This document shows positions 32,507 to 43,819 of a stretch of 64,000 bases of DNA, in pieces. The stretch is from positions 18,149,371 through 18,213,370 of the forward strand of contig CM041298.1 in NCBI GenBank assembly GCA_023052935.1, written 5' to 3'. This stretch comes from Piezodorus guildinii (taxonomy: Eukaryota; Arthropoda; Insecta; Hemiptera; Pentatomidae). Position numbers and translations under genes: made by a program. A model generated the notes under the pieces. That model was not told where the DNA came from, did no database searches, and saw only the letters and a list, made by a program, of their open reading frames with translations. How positions within the stretch are numbered: the stretch's first letter is position 1; each line of letters starts with the position of its first letter.

Positions 32507-32535
32507 TCAGTGATCAAAATAATAGCGGTGATTCA
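32507..32535 (+). other. Possible Tc1-like terminal repeat
   Basis: CAGTGATCAAAATAATAGCG resembles Tc1-type transposon ends (CAGT..CAAAA.AATAGCG). No second end or transposase was found. Confidence 0.3.
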
Positions 32536-32639
32536 AGACGTGCTAAATGAACCAATAAAAATGCATAAAATGATGAAAACAATAAATTAATGGTGATATA
32601 TTACGAGATTAGGTGCTTCTACCATATAGTAGGAAATAT

Positions 32640-32920
32640 AGTACCTTTTGGAAGGAAATGAAAGGAAAGGTTATATCTGTTTAGATAGGATATAGTACCT
32701 TTTGGAACGAAACATGGATATAGTACCTTTCGGAATGAAATAAAATGTATATTTAGTACCTTTTGGAATGAAATGCAATTTATAAATACTTTTTTAAAGG
32801 ATTTTTATGTTTTTTCGACAAAATTTGATGACGGATTTAAATAAAATTAAGCCATTAGAATACAAATATGTGAAAATATCAACTTTGAAAAAAATGTCCT
32901 TTAGTACCTTTTAGAAATCA
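32640..32920 (+). repeat. Irregular TAGTACCTTTTGGAA repeat
   Basis: TAGTACCTTTTGGAA and close variants, each usually followed by a GAAA-rich block, occur at about 32638, 32691, 32723, 32754 and 32892. Spacing is irregular (about 31-53 bp, then about 138 bp). Confidence 0.6.
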
Positions 32921-32936
32921 ACGTCTCAATTGTGGA

Positions 32937-33215
32937 ACGATACTTAATGCATGATATAGAGTGGCTCTTATGGTTCACTTATTTTAAAGAAAAAGTTACT
33001 GTAACATCTCGGGCCTATAGCGTCGTCTTCCATATGAAATTTCAGTCTCTTATGACTTTTTGTTTTACCACTCACCACACTCACCGGTACACACATAACT
33101 TTTCTCGGGGCTTCGTAATTTGGACTCGGGGGACCCTGAAACGTGTATTGTGTGGAAATTGGAATTTGAAAATTTTCACGATCGCAATTCTTTCCATCTA
33201 TAATTCATATACAGA
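32937..33215 (-). repeat. Family A repeat, 5' part (old)
   Basis: TGCATGATATAGAGTGGCTC, ACATCTCGGGCCTATAG, GGGACCCTGAAACGTGTAT-type sequence and ATTTTCACGATCGCAATTCT. Diverged. The plus frame 32932-33219 is a chance translation. Confidence 0.6.
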
Positions 33216-33294
33216 TTAGTATAACCCTGTAAGAAACTGTTTAGTACCCTTCCCTGTTTGCATCAGCACAATATGTTTCTTTTTTCAAATTTAA

Positions 33295-33350
33295 CGTAAT
33301 CGATTTTATCTGGTGAGGTAAGTGAAAGTTCTGTGTTTCGCGCACTAAAT
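33295..33350 (+). repeat. Family A repeat, 3' tip
   Basis: GAGGTAAGTGAAAGTTCTGT followed by GCGCACTAAATTA. Confidence 0.5.
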
Positions 33351-33368
33351 TACATATTTTGTATTTTT

Positions 33369-34646
33369 ACTTTCACTTACTATATATAGTAAGGAGAAGT
33401 ATTGCGATCGTGAAAATTTTCGAATTCCAGTTTTCAACGGAAATACACGTTTTAGGGTCCCCTGAGTCCAAATAACCAAGTCCCCCAAAAAGGTCCGTGT
33501 GTGTGTGTTTTTTTTTTTTTTTTTTTTTTCGGGTAGGGGAAAAATCTTTCATCAGACGAAGTGCAACTCTCAGGCTACACAACAGTGTGAGATTCCTACT
33601 CACTAAAAAACCACCTCCCAATTCGTCTTTACCACCCCCACGGAACCGCTGTCAAGCATTACTTCATGGGGGGGGGGGCAGAAGGGCTAAATGCAAGCTA
33701 CTTTACTGGACATCTGATTTAAGCTAGGCGATGCCCCGCCTCTCCTTTCTTGCTCCTGTACTCTGAGCTTTCTGCAGATTTGTGCTGCATAATCAGCTAT
33801 AGCGCTCCAATTCTCCTGACTAGCCATCATCAAAGAGACTAAATTTTCGGGTGATGCTTTTGTACTAAATTTAGCGTCTGTGTGTGTGTGTGTGTGGTAA
33901 CTCCCGGGCGGAAACGGTAAGTCCTATGAAACTGAAATTTCATATTTAAGACAACTATACGCCCGAGACGTGACAAAACTTTTTTCATCAAAATGAGCTT
34001 ACCAGAAGAGGCACTTCATACCGTGCATTTTGCACCTCTTTTCAATTTTCTCGAAAACGGTTCCGACGATTTTGATTAAACTCGCTATACCGATGTAAAA
34101 TTTAATGGGCTTTAATATCATGTAGGTTTTATTTGGATAAAAATGGTCTGACAGGGCTTTAATGCCGATATATTAAATTTTCTTCCCCTAAAGTACCTTT
34201 AATTTTGTAGATTCAATAATAATAACTAAATGATCTTGTTAATGCTGATAAAAAACAGGTAAATATATAAATTGAATAAATTCGATACCCAACTAAAGGA
34301 GAAAACAGAAAAAATATTTTTTTAATGCATTTTTTCGTTTTTGAACATAAGAGCAGTAATATACATGTATGATATACCGTTGGAAAGCTGAAGATTTTAG
34401 AAAAAATATCATCTCATACACAAGCTTTTAAAAGTTAATAGAGAGTGATGAAATGAACATAAAACTAACTGATTATTTTAGATAATAATATGATAGATTT
34501 TTTAATGAAACACATGTTTCTATAGAAATTCAGTTTAATTAATTCCTTAATAGTTTCACGTATTTTTATCTCTAACTGTATTTGAAAATTCTTTCATTGA
34601 TTTTAAAAATGGAGGTAAGTGAAAGTCGTGTGTTGCCCGCACCAGA
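33369..34646 (+). repeat. Family A repeat with R1-type insertion in its TG tract
   Basis: It begins ACTTTCACTTACTATATATA and ends GGTAAGTGAAAGTCGTGTGT...GCACCAGA; without the 371-bp insert and one target duplication it is about 890 bp. One of the most consensus-like copies, with an intact CTTACTATATATAGTAAG palindrome. Confidence 0.75.
33508..33878 (-). pseudogene. R1-clade retroelement, 5'-truncated 3' end
   Basis: The minus strand matches 43440-43790 of the long R1 copy: DAKFSTKASPENLVSL, MMASQENWSA and LRVQEQERRGG, then the 3' UTR with AAGTAATGCTTGACAGCGGT and GTGAGTAGGAATCTCACACT. A poly-A tail is seen as a T-run (33508-33528). A 15-bp duplication, GTCCGTGTGTGTGTG (33493-33507) / GTCTGTGTGTGTGTG (33876-33890), flanks it. 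The insertion lies in the TG tract of a family A copy. The plus frame 33497-33727 is antisense. Confidence 0.75.
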
Positions 34647-34911
34647 TTTTTAAGTAGGCGATGCTATCATCAACTATCTAAACATAAGTAATAGTAAGTG
34701 AAAATCCAGTCGATGAATTTAACCGCCATGGACAATATTAATATTACTGCAGAAATCTTGGGAAGAAAATTCTGTTCGAGACAGGACAGAAGAAAAATAT
34801 TTCCGTGAGTAATAAAAAAACAGACGGAGTTTTATCTTCGAGGATTTCCGGAGCGCCCGAGGAAGCCTTTAAATTAGAGATACGAAAGGGTATGGGACAT
34901 AAAACAAAAAG
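34647..34911. other. Unassigned stretch
   Basis: Nothing recognised. Confidence 0.35.
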
Positions 34912-35017
34912 AAAAAATCTAGTGCGGAAGAAAAAATCAACACGCGATTTTCATTTATCTCTGTTGTTAAAATCGATTTAAGAACTATTTAATAAAGTGA
35001 GAGTTGATAAAAGTTAA
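34912..35017 (-). repeat. Family A repeat, 3' fragment (diverged)
   Basis: AAAAAATCTAGTGCGGAAGA, CGCGATTTTCATTTATCTCT, GTTAAAATCGATTTAAGAAC; the left border of the following jockey-like element. Confidence 0.5.
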
Positions 35018-36058
35018 ATGAATTACATCCAGTTTCGCTGGAAACATATGTTTTTGATCCGACTCACTGACTTCATTACAAAAGCCATTAACGAACGCAA
35101 ACATACCGGTATGCTCCTTCTGGACCTAGAAATAGCATTTGATACTGTGTGGCATTCCGGAATCATATACAAATTAATCTCATATAAGTTTCCGCCATAC
35201 CTGATTCACATTATTCACTCATATTTATGAAATAGACAGTTTTATAGTCAAGTTGGCAAATCTACTTCCGATACTCTCCCTATCTCGGTGGGTCTTCCCC
35301 AAGGCTCTTGCTTATCTTCAATTCTATTTAATTTTTTCATTTCCGACCTACCGACCAAACCATTTGTGACGAGGTCCTTACATGCCGATGACACTGCATT
35401 GTATACTTCATCATATCGCATGGATACTATAGTAAATCGCTTACAACAATACTTTAAACAATTTAACAAATATTGCAACAAATGGAAATTGAAAATTAAT
35501 CCCACCAAATCTAAAGCGATCCTGTTCACTAAACGCTCAAAAATAAACCACCAAATTAAGTTAAATTCAGCTCTCATCCGATGGTCAAAATCTTTACAGT
35601 ACTTAGACCTAACTTTAGACAAATCACTTACTTTCACAGACCACATCAACAGAAAAATTGATAAAGCGAAAAAAATAATATACAAAATGTTTCCTTACTT
35701 TAATAGAAAATCCCGTATGAGTCCTCAAAACAAATTAACAATATATAAATCAGTCATCCGCCCGTTAATCACACACGCCTCTGCAGTCTGGAGCTCATCC
35801 TGCTCGATTAATTTCCAAAAACTCGAGAGAATTCAAAACTTGTCGATGCGGATAATTAATAATTTCCCCCGATACACGAAAATATCATCAATGCTCCAAA
35901 ACTTGCAGCTTCCTATAATCAAACAACTTGTCCATTCACAAACAGCTTCTTATTTCAGTAAAACTCCAGTCTCCAAAAACCCATTAATAAAAGAAATCGG
36001 TAATTACAATAAATTTTCACTAAAACGATATGCCCATAAGAGAACAAAACTAAATTAA
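35018..36058 (+). pseudogene. Jockey-like reverse transcriptase (family J3), one in-frame stop, altered YADD
   Basis: A single frame from 35018 to 36058 is broken only by a TGA at 35228-35230. RT motif A, LLLDLEIAFDTVWH (35114-35155), keeps its catalytic Asp. Motif B, VGLPQGSCLSSILFNFFISD (from 35288), is intact. Motif C reads LHADDTALYT (HADD at 35391-35402), with His in place of the usual Tyr but both Asp retained. The C-terminus has RPLITHASAVWSSSCS, LERIQNLSMRIINNFPRY and KNPLIKEIGNY. Endonuclease, ORF1 and the first RT blocks are missing, so it is a 5'-truncated, nearly open copy. The antisense frame 35248-35685 is a shadow. The 3' UTR has repeated TATTTTCAATTATTT (36126-36235). Confidence 0.75.
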
Positions 36059-36455
36059 CTTACCTTCTTATGTTATAAATTTCTTAATTTTATAATATCA
36101 AATGTATTATATTTATTTCAATGTATTTTCTATTAATTTTTGTATTTTCAATTATTTCACGTATTTTCAATTATTTTATGTATTTTCAATTATTTTAAGC
36201 ATCTTCAAATGTTTTATGTATTCTCAATTATTTTATGTGTAGTTTTTATGGGTAGGTTTTTTGTATAAATTTTCCTACAATCGCAATATAACCTCAATTT
36301 TATTTCAAAATATGTTTGCCATTTAGGCAAAAGTACTATAATCACAAAAAAACAAAAATATTTTCTGATTGTAAGGATGACTCATCCAAAATCATTGTTA
36401 ACATTTTTTTCAAAATGTAAATATGTGAATAAAGTTTATTTAGTTTTTTTTTTTT
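36059..36455 (+). repeat. 3' UTR of the J3 element with internal 20-bp iteration
   Basis: TGTATTTTCAATTATTTTA-like units are repeated about five times between 36123 and 36240. The sequence ends in a T-run (36446-36458). Confidence 0.5.
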
Positions 36456-36559
36456 ATGTTTTTGATCAAATACTTTAATATTATTTAAAATTGTTATGCA
36501 ATCACCTAAGTTTATGCCCTGTTTGTATCTTTACATTACTTTCCACAACTTAATATATA

Positions 36560-36715
36560 AGATTACTTTTTTTTCTCAAATCTTTACCTTACGCTATATT
36601 ATACCTATACATGTATATTAATATTCTTATGAGCAAAAACAAAAATTTACCTAAACAAATACGTTTGTTCTTTTCTCTTTTAGTTGGTTAACTCAATAGT
36701 TAAAATGTGCAAATT
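36560..36715 (-). repeat. Family A repeat, internal fragment (diverged)
   Basis: TTTTTTCTCAAATCTTTACC, CTATACATGTATATTAATAT and TTGTTCTTTTCTCTTTTAGT match the family's middle part. Confidence 0.5.
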
Positions 36716-37672
36716 GTATGATATGTGTTTGGTTTTGTTGAAAAAGTTGCTCTAAAATTGTTAGTTTATAAGAAAGTTCCCCTTAGAAGTAACCCTTTTC
36801 TTAGGGTCGGTCATTGGCCACCATAGGTCATATATATTAGCCCTTAACTATCACCAAAGTGACAGAACTGGAATGTTTATGTTTCCTATTGCATTCATGT
36901 ACATTAGTTCGATTTCAATTCAGAAAGCTCCAGAACCTTATTCTGAGAATCAGACCTACCTTGCTTACACAGTATTTCAGAGAACCCGTCATGTCAACCA
37001 CCCAAAAACATTACATCCCCTCTTCATTCCTATCACTTAAAACCCTATTCTAAATACACCCAGAAGCATTCATTCTCACAACCATTCTCTGTTAGTGAGA
37101 CCCAAGTTAGACTTCATACATCTAACATTTAAAGAAGAATGAAGTCTATCTTAAGCATCTACTGTTGTGTGTTCGTTAATTCGCATAGTTTAATGAATCA
37201 CACACAGTGAAGACATTAAAATACTGCTTTTTATTATGAGAATATAGAATATAATAGAATACTGTGCTGAGGAATTTGGGAGACTACAAGTGTACATTCC
37301 GAGGTCTCCTTCTCTGAGTGTGACACAAGTAATGTTACGACAAGAGTAATGAGTTTTTTTTTTTTTTCAATAGTTAAAATGTGCAAATTGTATGATATGT
37401 GTTTGGTTTTGTTGAAAAAGTTGCTCTAAAATTGTTAGTTTATAAGAAAGTTCCCCTTAGAAGTAACCCTTTTCTTAGGGTCGGTCTGTTGTGTGTTCGT
37501 TAATTCGCATAGTTAATGAATCACACACAGTGAAGACATTAAAATACTGCTTTTATTATGAGAATATAGAATATAATAGAATACTGTGCTGAGGAATTTG
37601 GGAGACTACAAGTGTACATTCCGAGGTCTCCTTCTCTGAGTGTGACACAAGTAATGTTACGACAAGAGTAAT

Positions 37673-37731
<59 letters not shown>

Positions 37732-37995
37732 CTAAGCCCCATGGGATTTGGGGTTGAAATCAAGGAAGGATAGGGGAAGGAATCAAGGATCTCTTGTACT
37801 GCATCAGATGCATTCTAAGAGGGGTCTGAGGATAGGAAGGTTTTCGGAGTCGGGAAGCAGTTTTAAGTCAGTTCTAGTGATGGGGCTCACTAGTCTTTTT
37901 GAGTCAGTGAAAGTAAATATGTTTCCTCAGTCTAGTCTGAGAGTTTGTACGTAGTCCTGCCAGCGCTGTGGCCATCCTGTTGGAGTCAGTGTAAT

Positions 37996-38037
<42 letters not shown>

Positions 38038-38218
38038 CTCTAAGCCCCATGGGATTTGGGGTTGAAGTCAAGGAAGGATAAGGGAAGGAATCAAGGGTCC
38101 TCTTTTACTGCATCAGGTGCATTCTAAGAGGGGTCTGAGGATAGGGAGATTTTCGGGGTCGGGAAGCAGTTTATGAGTCAGTTCTAGTGATGGGGCTCAC
38201 TAGTCTTTTGTGTAATGA
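36686..38218 (+). repeat. Complex tandem duplication with long poly-T tracts
   Basis: Unit I (36690-37357) and unit II (37369-37690) share CAATAGTTAAAATGTGCAAA through GAGTAATGAGTTTTT. Unit II lacks about 348 bp present in unit I (36816-37163). A second module, TAAGCCCCATGGGATTTGGG through GGCTCACTAGTCTTTT, occurs at 37734-37900 and 38042-38204. Each repeat boundary carries TAATGAGTTTT next to a T-run; the runs are about 55 bp (37677-37731) and about 40 bp (37999-38038). TGTGTGTTCGTTAATTCGCA with its partner TTAATGAATCACACACA forms a hairpin at each unit's start. Element class unknown; collapsed or expanded assembly at the T-runs cannot be excluded. Confidence 0.6.
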
Positions 38219-39069
38219 GTTTTGAGGATCCAAGGGTATATATAGCAAGACATTGTAGGGGGGGATGAGGAGGCGGCATGAGCGGTCAAAGCAAGTGCTT
38301 TCAGGTGCAGGTGGTGGGTACTGTGTCCTAAGTACAGGTATGTGTCCTTTGTCAGTACTTGGTCAGTCCTTTTTAGGTACCTGGTGTAGGGTTATTCGTG
38401 GTAGTCTTATTTATAGACAAAGTAAGTTATTAATAATTACTGTATGTTATTTATTAGTCAAGTCTCATTCTATAACTGCATACACCATGATTTCGAGATA
38501 GACCTTCCGTCTCACAAATACGTCTTGGTCGTCAGCAAAGAACAAGGACAACAACTGTTCGTCATCAACTGTTTTTTTTTTATCTGAAATTTTTAAAAAT
38601 AGTTTTTACTGATTACATATTATGAAATTTAAATTTCTGAGTAACTTACTAAATAATTAGGTTGGGGAGGTGATGTGGTAAGTAAGAATGACAGCTTCTG
38701 ATGGGATTTGTTTCTTACTCCTAAGTTCCCAGCGCCATCTAACTCCAGCGAGAACTCGACCTCAAACTGCCATTTCCTCTACCAAGAAGAGAAGAATGAT
38801 TTGTTGTAGATACGTTCTTGTTTTCAGTCCCTGCAAAGTTCTGTGACTTATTGATTCAACTTCCTTATGAACTTCTGTTGGAGTCTGTTTAACGGCTTTG
38901 TAAACCTCAAGCAACCATAGCGAGGACTGCTGATCAGTGTTATGAACTTCACGGAGCTTAGTGGATTTGAGAGTGGATGGATTAATTAATATCGAATGCA
39001 CTAAAAAAATATGATTCCAAAGACAAAGCATCAACGCCTCCAATATATCTCCATATCAATATGTCCATA
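38219..39069. other. Unassigned stretch with a 93-codon minus ORF
   Basis: The minus frame 39043-38762 (MEALMLCLWNHIFLVHSILI, then LRHRTLQGLKTRTY-like sequence) shows no known domain. A TATA-like GGTATATATAGCAAGAC lies at 38233. No repeat family was recognised; it could belong to the LTR or unknown element of the preceding block. Confidence 0.25.
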
Positions 39070-39250
39070 TCTGAACTAGGGGTGGGCATAATAGAATGAC
39101 GATTATTTCAATCATTCGAATTAATCAATTCGAATTCAATCAATCGGTTTGAGAAACGAATGATCATTCGAAATGAATTTAGTAACGATAATCGAGGGAT
39201 TATAAGTGGTCGAAAAAATGAAATGACCTTTTTTTTTTTTCTCATCACAT
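39070..39250 (+). other. Possible hAT-type terminal sequence
   Basis: CTAGGGGTGGGCATAATAGA resembles hAT transposon ends (TAGGGGTGGGC). It is followed by iterated ATTCGAATTAATCAATTCGA. No second end or transposase was found. Confidence 0.3.
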
Positions 39251-39384
39251 AAATGTTATGCACATTTGCACGTAGGCTCAGCCAGCTCAGTAATCAGAGA
39301 GGGGAATTGTGCCATATTGTCTTTATGAAATCCGATCTTTCGATTATGAAAGACAACGCGATGAACAAATAGAAATAAAAATGA

Positions 39385-39470
39385 AAAAAATCATCTTATA
39401 TGGTCAAGCCACAACTTATAAGAGATGTAATTCCCTGATAACTCGCTTATTATTGTAGATACAGATAAAA
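39385..39470 (+). repeat. Family E repeat fragment
   Basis: ATCTTATATGGTCAAGCCAC and ATAAGAGATGTAATTCCCTG match the complement of 8216-8330. Confidence 0.4.
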
Positions 39471-39689
39471 TGTAAGGTCTTCTGGAATCAGGAAATTTCA
39501 TTTGAATGCAAAACGAAAGGAAATACTAACGCAGTCCTGTATAAATGGTTTTGGTTTATTATTTTCAATAATGAAACTTTGTAATCGACGAAAAAAAAAA
39601 AAAATGAAAAAAAAATGACCTCCCCCCCCATCTAAATCTAAATACGTCTCAAGATGCGTAGAATCCGAATAACGAACAATCCGTTTCTC

Positions 39690-39900
39690 CTAATAAATAA
39701 ATACCAAAATTTAGTGTCATTTGATTGATAATTAAATTTTGGACCAAGTGAAAAAAGAATGATTGAAATCAGTTAACAACTAGCTTAGATATTGCGTTTT
39801 AACATCAGTGGTAGTGTTACGATATGATGCTTTGAATCAGTGCTTTTCATATTACTTAATTTCCTATCAACAGCCATATAAACAGTTATACCCTAATATA
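39690..39900 (+). repeat. Family C repeat
   Basis: AATAAATACCAAAATTTAGT, AAAGAATGATTGAAATCAGT and CAACAGCCATATAAACAGTT align with 60785-61010. A reversed piece is at 43985-44125 (GGGTATAACTGTGCATG). Class unknown. Confidence 0.4.
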
Positions 39901-39904
39901 GAAC

Positions 39905-40835
39905 GTTATTCTGGGACTAAGAATAATACACATGTACAAAAAAAAAAAAATAAATAATGATTACAACTGGCCAAAAAACACATAAAACACTAGTAATATT
40001 AATGATTACAAAAATTATTTACAATTATTTTAATTGATGAAAAGAGAGTGAAATGAAAAATATAAATTTAAAAAAAATATAGTAATATCTAAATGTAATA
40101 TAGAACTAACAAACCAAAAAAAAAACAAAAAAAACATCAGAATAATTGAAAATAGAAATGAAAATAAACTTTACTATCATTTATGGTATTAAGTGTAGAC
40201 ATTTCTCACATCATATTAATCGCTGTACTGAAATTAGTTGGCATTTGATTGGGAAGCAAGAAGGTGTTTAAAAAGGTGAGATTTGAAAGAAGATTGGGAA
40301 GGAGCATGACGGATGTGTGATGGGATGGTATTCCATAAGAAAGTAGACCGGGCTAAGAAGGAAAATTCATATTTTTTGGTTCTATGGGAAGGCGTATAGA
40401 GGTCGGAAAGACGGGATCTGGTTTCCTGAGTATGGATTGTGGATTTAAATTGCAGGAGACTATAGATGTAAGAGGGGCCGGTGGGAGCGGATGACTTGAT
40501 AGAGAAAGGAACCAAGGAAATATTGCCTTCGAATCGAGGGAAATAGTCAATTTGACTCATCATAGAGGTGGGACACATGTTACCGTCTAGAGGTACCGAA
40601 GACAAATCTTCATGACTCGTTTCAATCTGCCCTCAAGCAACCTCGAGAGGCCACCATATACCGCACAACTATAATCAAAATGGGGGAAAATAAGAGAGGA
40701 TACAAGGAGCTTCCGGGAGGATTGTGGGAGAAGGTGACGGGACCGCTGAAATAGTTTTTGTGTGCTGATCGATCTTTTGAAAATTTGGGCAATATGGGGT
40801 TTATCATTTATTTGGTCATAAAATTCGTCCAACTT
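39905..40835 (-). pseudogene. CR1-like non-LTR retroelement, C-terminus and tail
   Basis: Minus frame 40832-40587 codes for SRKLLVSSLIFPHFDYSCAV, YGGLSRLLEGRLKRVMKICL. After a frameshift, frame 40605-40234 gives GPSYIYSLLQFKSTIHTQET, RSRLSDLYTPSHRTKKYEFS and ARSTFLWNTIPSHIR, then a stop. The pattern (L-x-S-L-I-x-P-H-F-D-Y, S-F-x-A-R-S-x-F-W-N-x-I-P) is typical of CR1/L2-type ORF2 ends. Its tail ATTCTTAGTCCCAGAATAAC near 39905 resembles the other copies (47.1, 49.0, 53.0 kb). RT palm absent; inactive. Confidence 0.7.
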
Positions 40836-40842
40836 TTATATT

Positions 40843-43774
40843 TAACCGCCCTTCATCAATGTCGCTAGAATGATATGGTTAATGTTTTGGAATGTACAAA
40901 TCAAAGATAGTATAGAGAAAGAAAATTTAAAATATCTGCATTTAAGTCCTGTCATACTATTTCAATCAGAATGAAACCTACATGATATTAAAGCCCAATT
41001 AATTTTACATCAATATAGCGAGTTTAATCAAAATCGTTAGAGCCGTTTCTAAGAAAATTGTAAAAAAGTGCCAAATGCATAGTATTAAGTGGCTCTTCTG
41101 GTAAGCTGATTTTAATAAAAAAGTTGATGTAACATCTTGGGCGTATAGTTAAATATGATATTTCAGTTTCGTATGACTTAACGTTTTTGCGCTAGACTTA
41201 CCATACACATAGACACACACAGACCTTTTTCGCTGCCAGCAGTAGGTTGGAACCATCGATCCTTCGACAAAGATTCCTTTGACATCATGATGAAAGAAAG
41301 AATCGAATTACCAGAAACAGTAGAAGAAAGTGTAACACGGTTGATGAAGTTTATTACTGATGCTTGTGATGCATCAATGGCCAGATCTTCCAGGAGAAAA
41401 CGACACATGACAGTATATTGGTGGACCGATCAGATTGCTGTTCTCCGGCGAGTCTGTTTTCGTACCAGAAGATTAGCCCAGCGAGCGAGAGGTTGCTTAC
41501 AATATGAGGCACGGAATCAGGAACATAAGCAAGCTAAGAGGGACTTAGTTAAGGCAATAAAAGAAAGTAAGCGTAACTGCTGGAAGAGGCTGTGTGATGA
41601 GGTAGAGGAAGACACGTGGGGAAGGCCATACAAAGTGGTTATGGCCAAACTGAAAAGTTCGAAATTGCCGCCTCCGAGCTGTCCAGAATTGCTAGGAAAA
41701 ATAGTGGCAGTGCTATTTCCAAGACGTTCAGAAGTACCCATCGGTATTATAGCAATGCCGGATCTAGAACCAGTGCCGGAAATCACGATGGAAGAGCTAG
41801 ACTTAGCATGCAGGAAAATTGCGGATTCCAAAGCTCCGGGCCCGGATAATATCCCCAATATGCCTTGAAAATGGCTATCATGTCAAGGCGACAAATCTTC
41901 TTAGATGTGTACAATGCCTGTCTCAGTGAAGGTATCTTTCCAACACAGTGGAAGAAGCAACGTCTTGTGCTCCTGCCAAAAGGAAAGGGATCTCCGGAAG
42001 ATCCTGCTTCTTATCGACCAATATGTCTCCTGGACACTGCTGGCAAGGTACTGGAGAGGATCATTTATGGCAGGTTAATTGACTTTAGTGAAGGAGTCAG
42101 AGGATTATCTGATGACCAGTATGGTTTCGGAAGGGCAGATCGACAATAGATGCCATCGGTTTTGCTATCAAAACTGCTCAGGAAGCCACTGCGGGAAAGA
42201 GATGGAGAAGAGGTAGTAAGAAGTACTGCGCCATTATAACATTAGACGTTAAAAATGCCTTTAATTCAGCTCGGTGGGATTGTATCTTAAACGGATTGAA
42301 AAATATGCAAGTCCCATATTACCTCATGAAGATTATTGAGAGTTATTTTACCGACAGAATTTTAAGGTATGATACGAAAGCAGGATTAAAAGCTACAAAG
42401 TCACAGGTGGCGTTCCTCAGGGTTCGGTTCTAGGACCACTTCTGTGGAATATAATGTATGACGGTGTGCTCAGGTTACCCCTGCCAGAAGAAACTACTAC
42501 GCTTGGTTTTGCTGACGATCTGGCAATCATAGTTCGGGGGAAACTCTTGGAGGAGATATCTTATAATGGGAACAAGGCTATCTTTATGATTCGTCAATGG
42601 CTCTCAGCGGCAGGCCTTCAGCTTGCTGATCATAAAACTGAGGCAGTATTGATAACCAGTAGGAAAGTGAAGGAGACAGTCAGTTTCACCGTCGGGGAGT
42701 TCGATATCCTATCCAAGCCATCAATTAGATATCTCGGAGTGCATATTGACGCTAGAATTCGATTTGATGAACACCTGCTTAAAGTTAGTAATAGAGCAGC
42801 GAATGTGGTAAATGAATTGGCCAGAATCATGCCAAATATTGGTGGACCAAGGGGAAACCAGAGGAAGCTTCTGGCCAATGTAGCCAGTTCCACGCTTCTG
42901 TACGCAGCACCGATCTGGGCAGAATCCTGTCAAGTGCAATCATATGTCCGGAAAGTTATTAGTGTGCATCGGAGAAGTGCCCTGCGTGTCGCTCGAGCTT
43001 TTCGCATTGTGTCCTACGACGCTGTATGCGTCATCGCAGACATGCCTCCGATTGATCTTTTGGCAGATGAACGTAGAAGGATCTACCGAAGAAAACAAGA
43101 AGAGAAGGATGCTCACTGGGCTTCTTTAGCAAAACAAGAGAGAGTTCATACACTTGATATATGGCAGAGACGCTGGAACGCTTCATCTTGTGGAAGATGG
43201 ACCTACCGCCTAATTCCCGACATAATATCGACATGGTTATCCCGGAAACATGGAGATGTAGATTACTATCTCACTCAGCTGCTTACTGGGCATGGTTGCT
43301 TCAGAGCGTACTTAGCCCGTTTCAAAATAGAGGAAAGTTCATTGTGCCCATTTTGTGATCCCATAGAAGAAACAGTGAAACATGCATTCTTCTCTTGTTC
43401 GGGATTCGTTCGAGAAAGATCGGAGATAGACGCTAAATTTAGTACAAAAGCATCACCCGAAAATTTAGTCTCCTTGATGATGGCTAGTCAGGAGAGTTGG
43501 AGCGCTGCAGCTGATTATGCAGCACAAATCTGCAGAAAACTCAGAGTACAGGAGCAAGAAAGGAGAGGCGGTGCATCGGCCTAGCCTAAATCAGATGTCC
43601 AGTAAAGTAGCTGGCATTTAGCCCTTCTGCCCCCCCATGAAGTAATGCTTGACAGCGGTTCCGTGGGGTGGTAAAGACGAATTGGGAGGTGGTTTTTTTA
43701 GTGAGTAGGAATCTCACACTGTTGTGTAGCCTGACAGTTGCACTTCGTCTGATGAAAGATTTTTCCCCTACCCG

Positions 43775-43819
<45 letters not shown>

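Noticed and set aside
37539..37763. Poly-Lys-containing minus ORF
   Set aside because: Translation of the roughly 55-bp T-run; not a protein.
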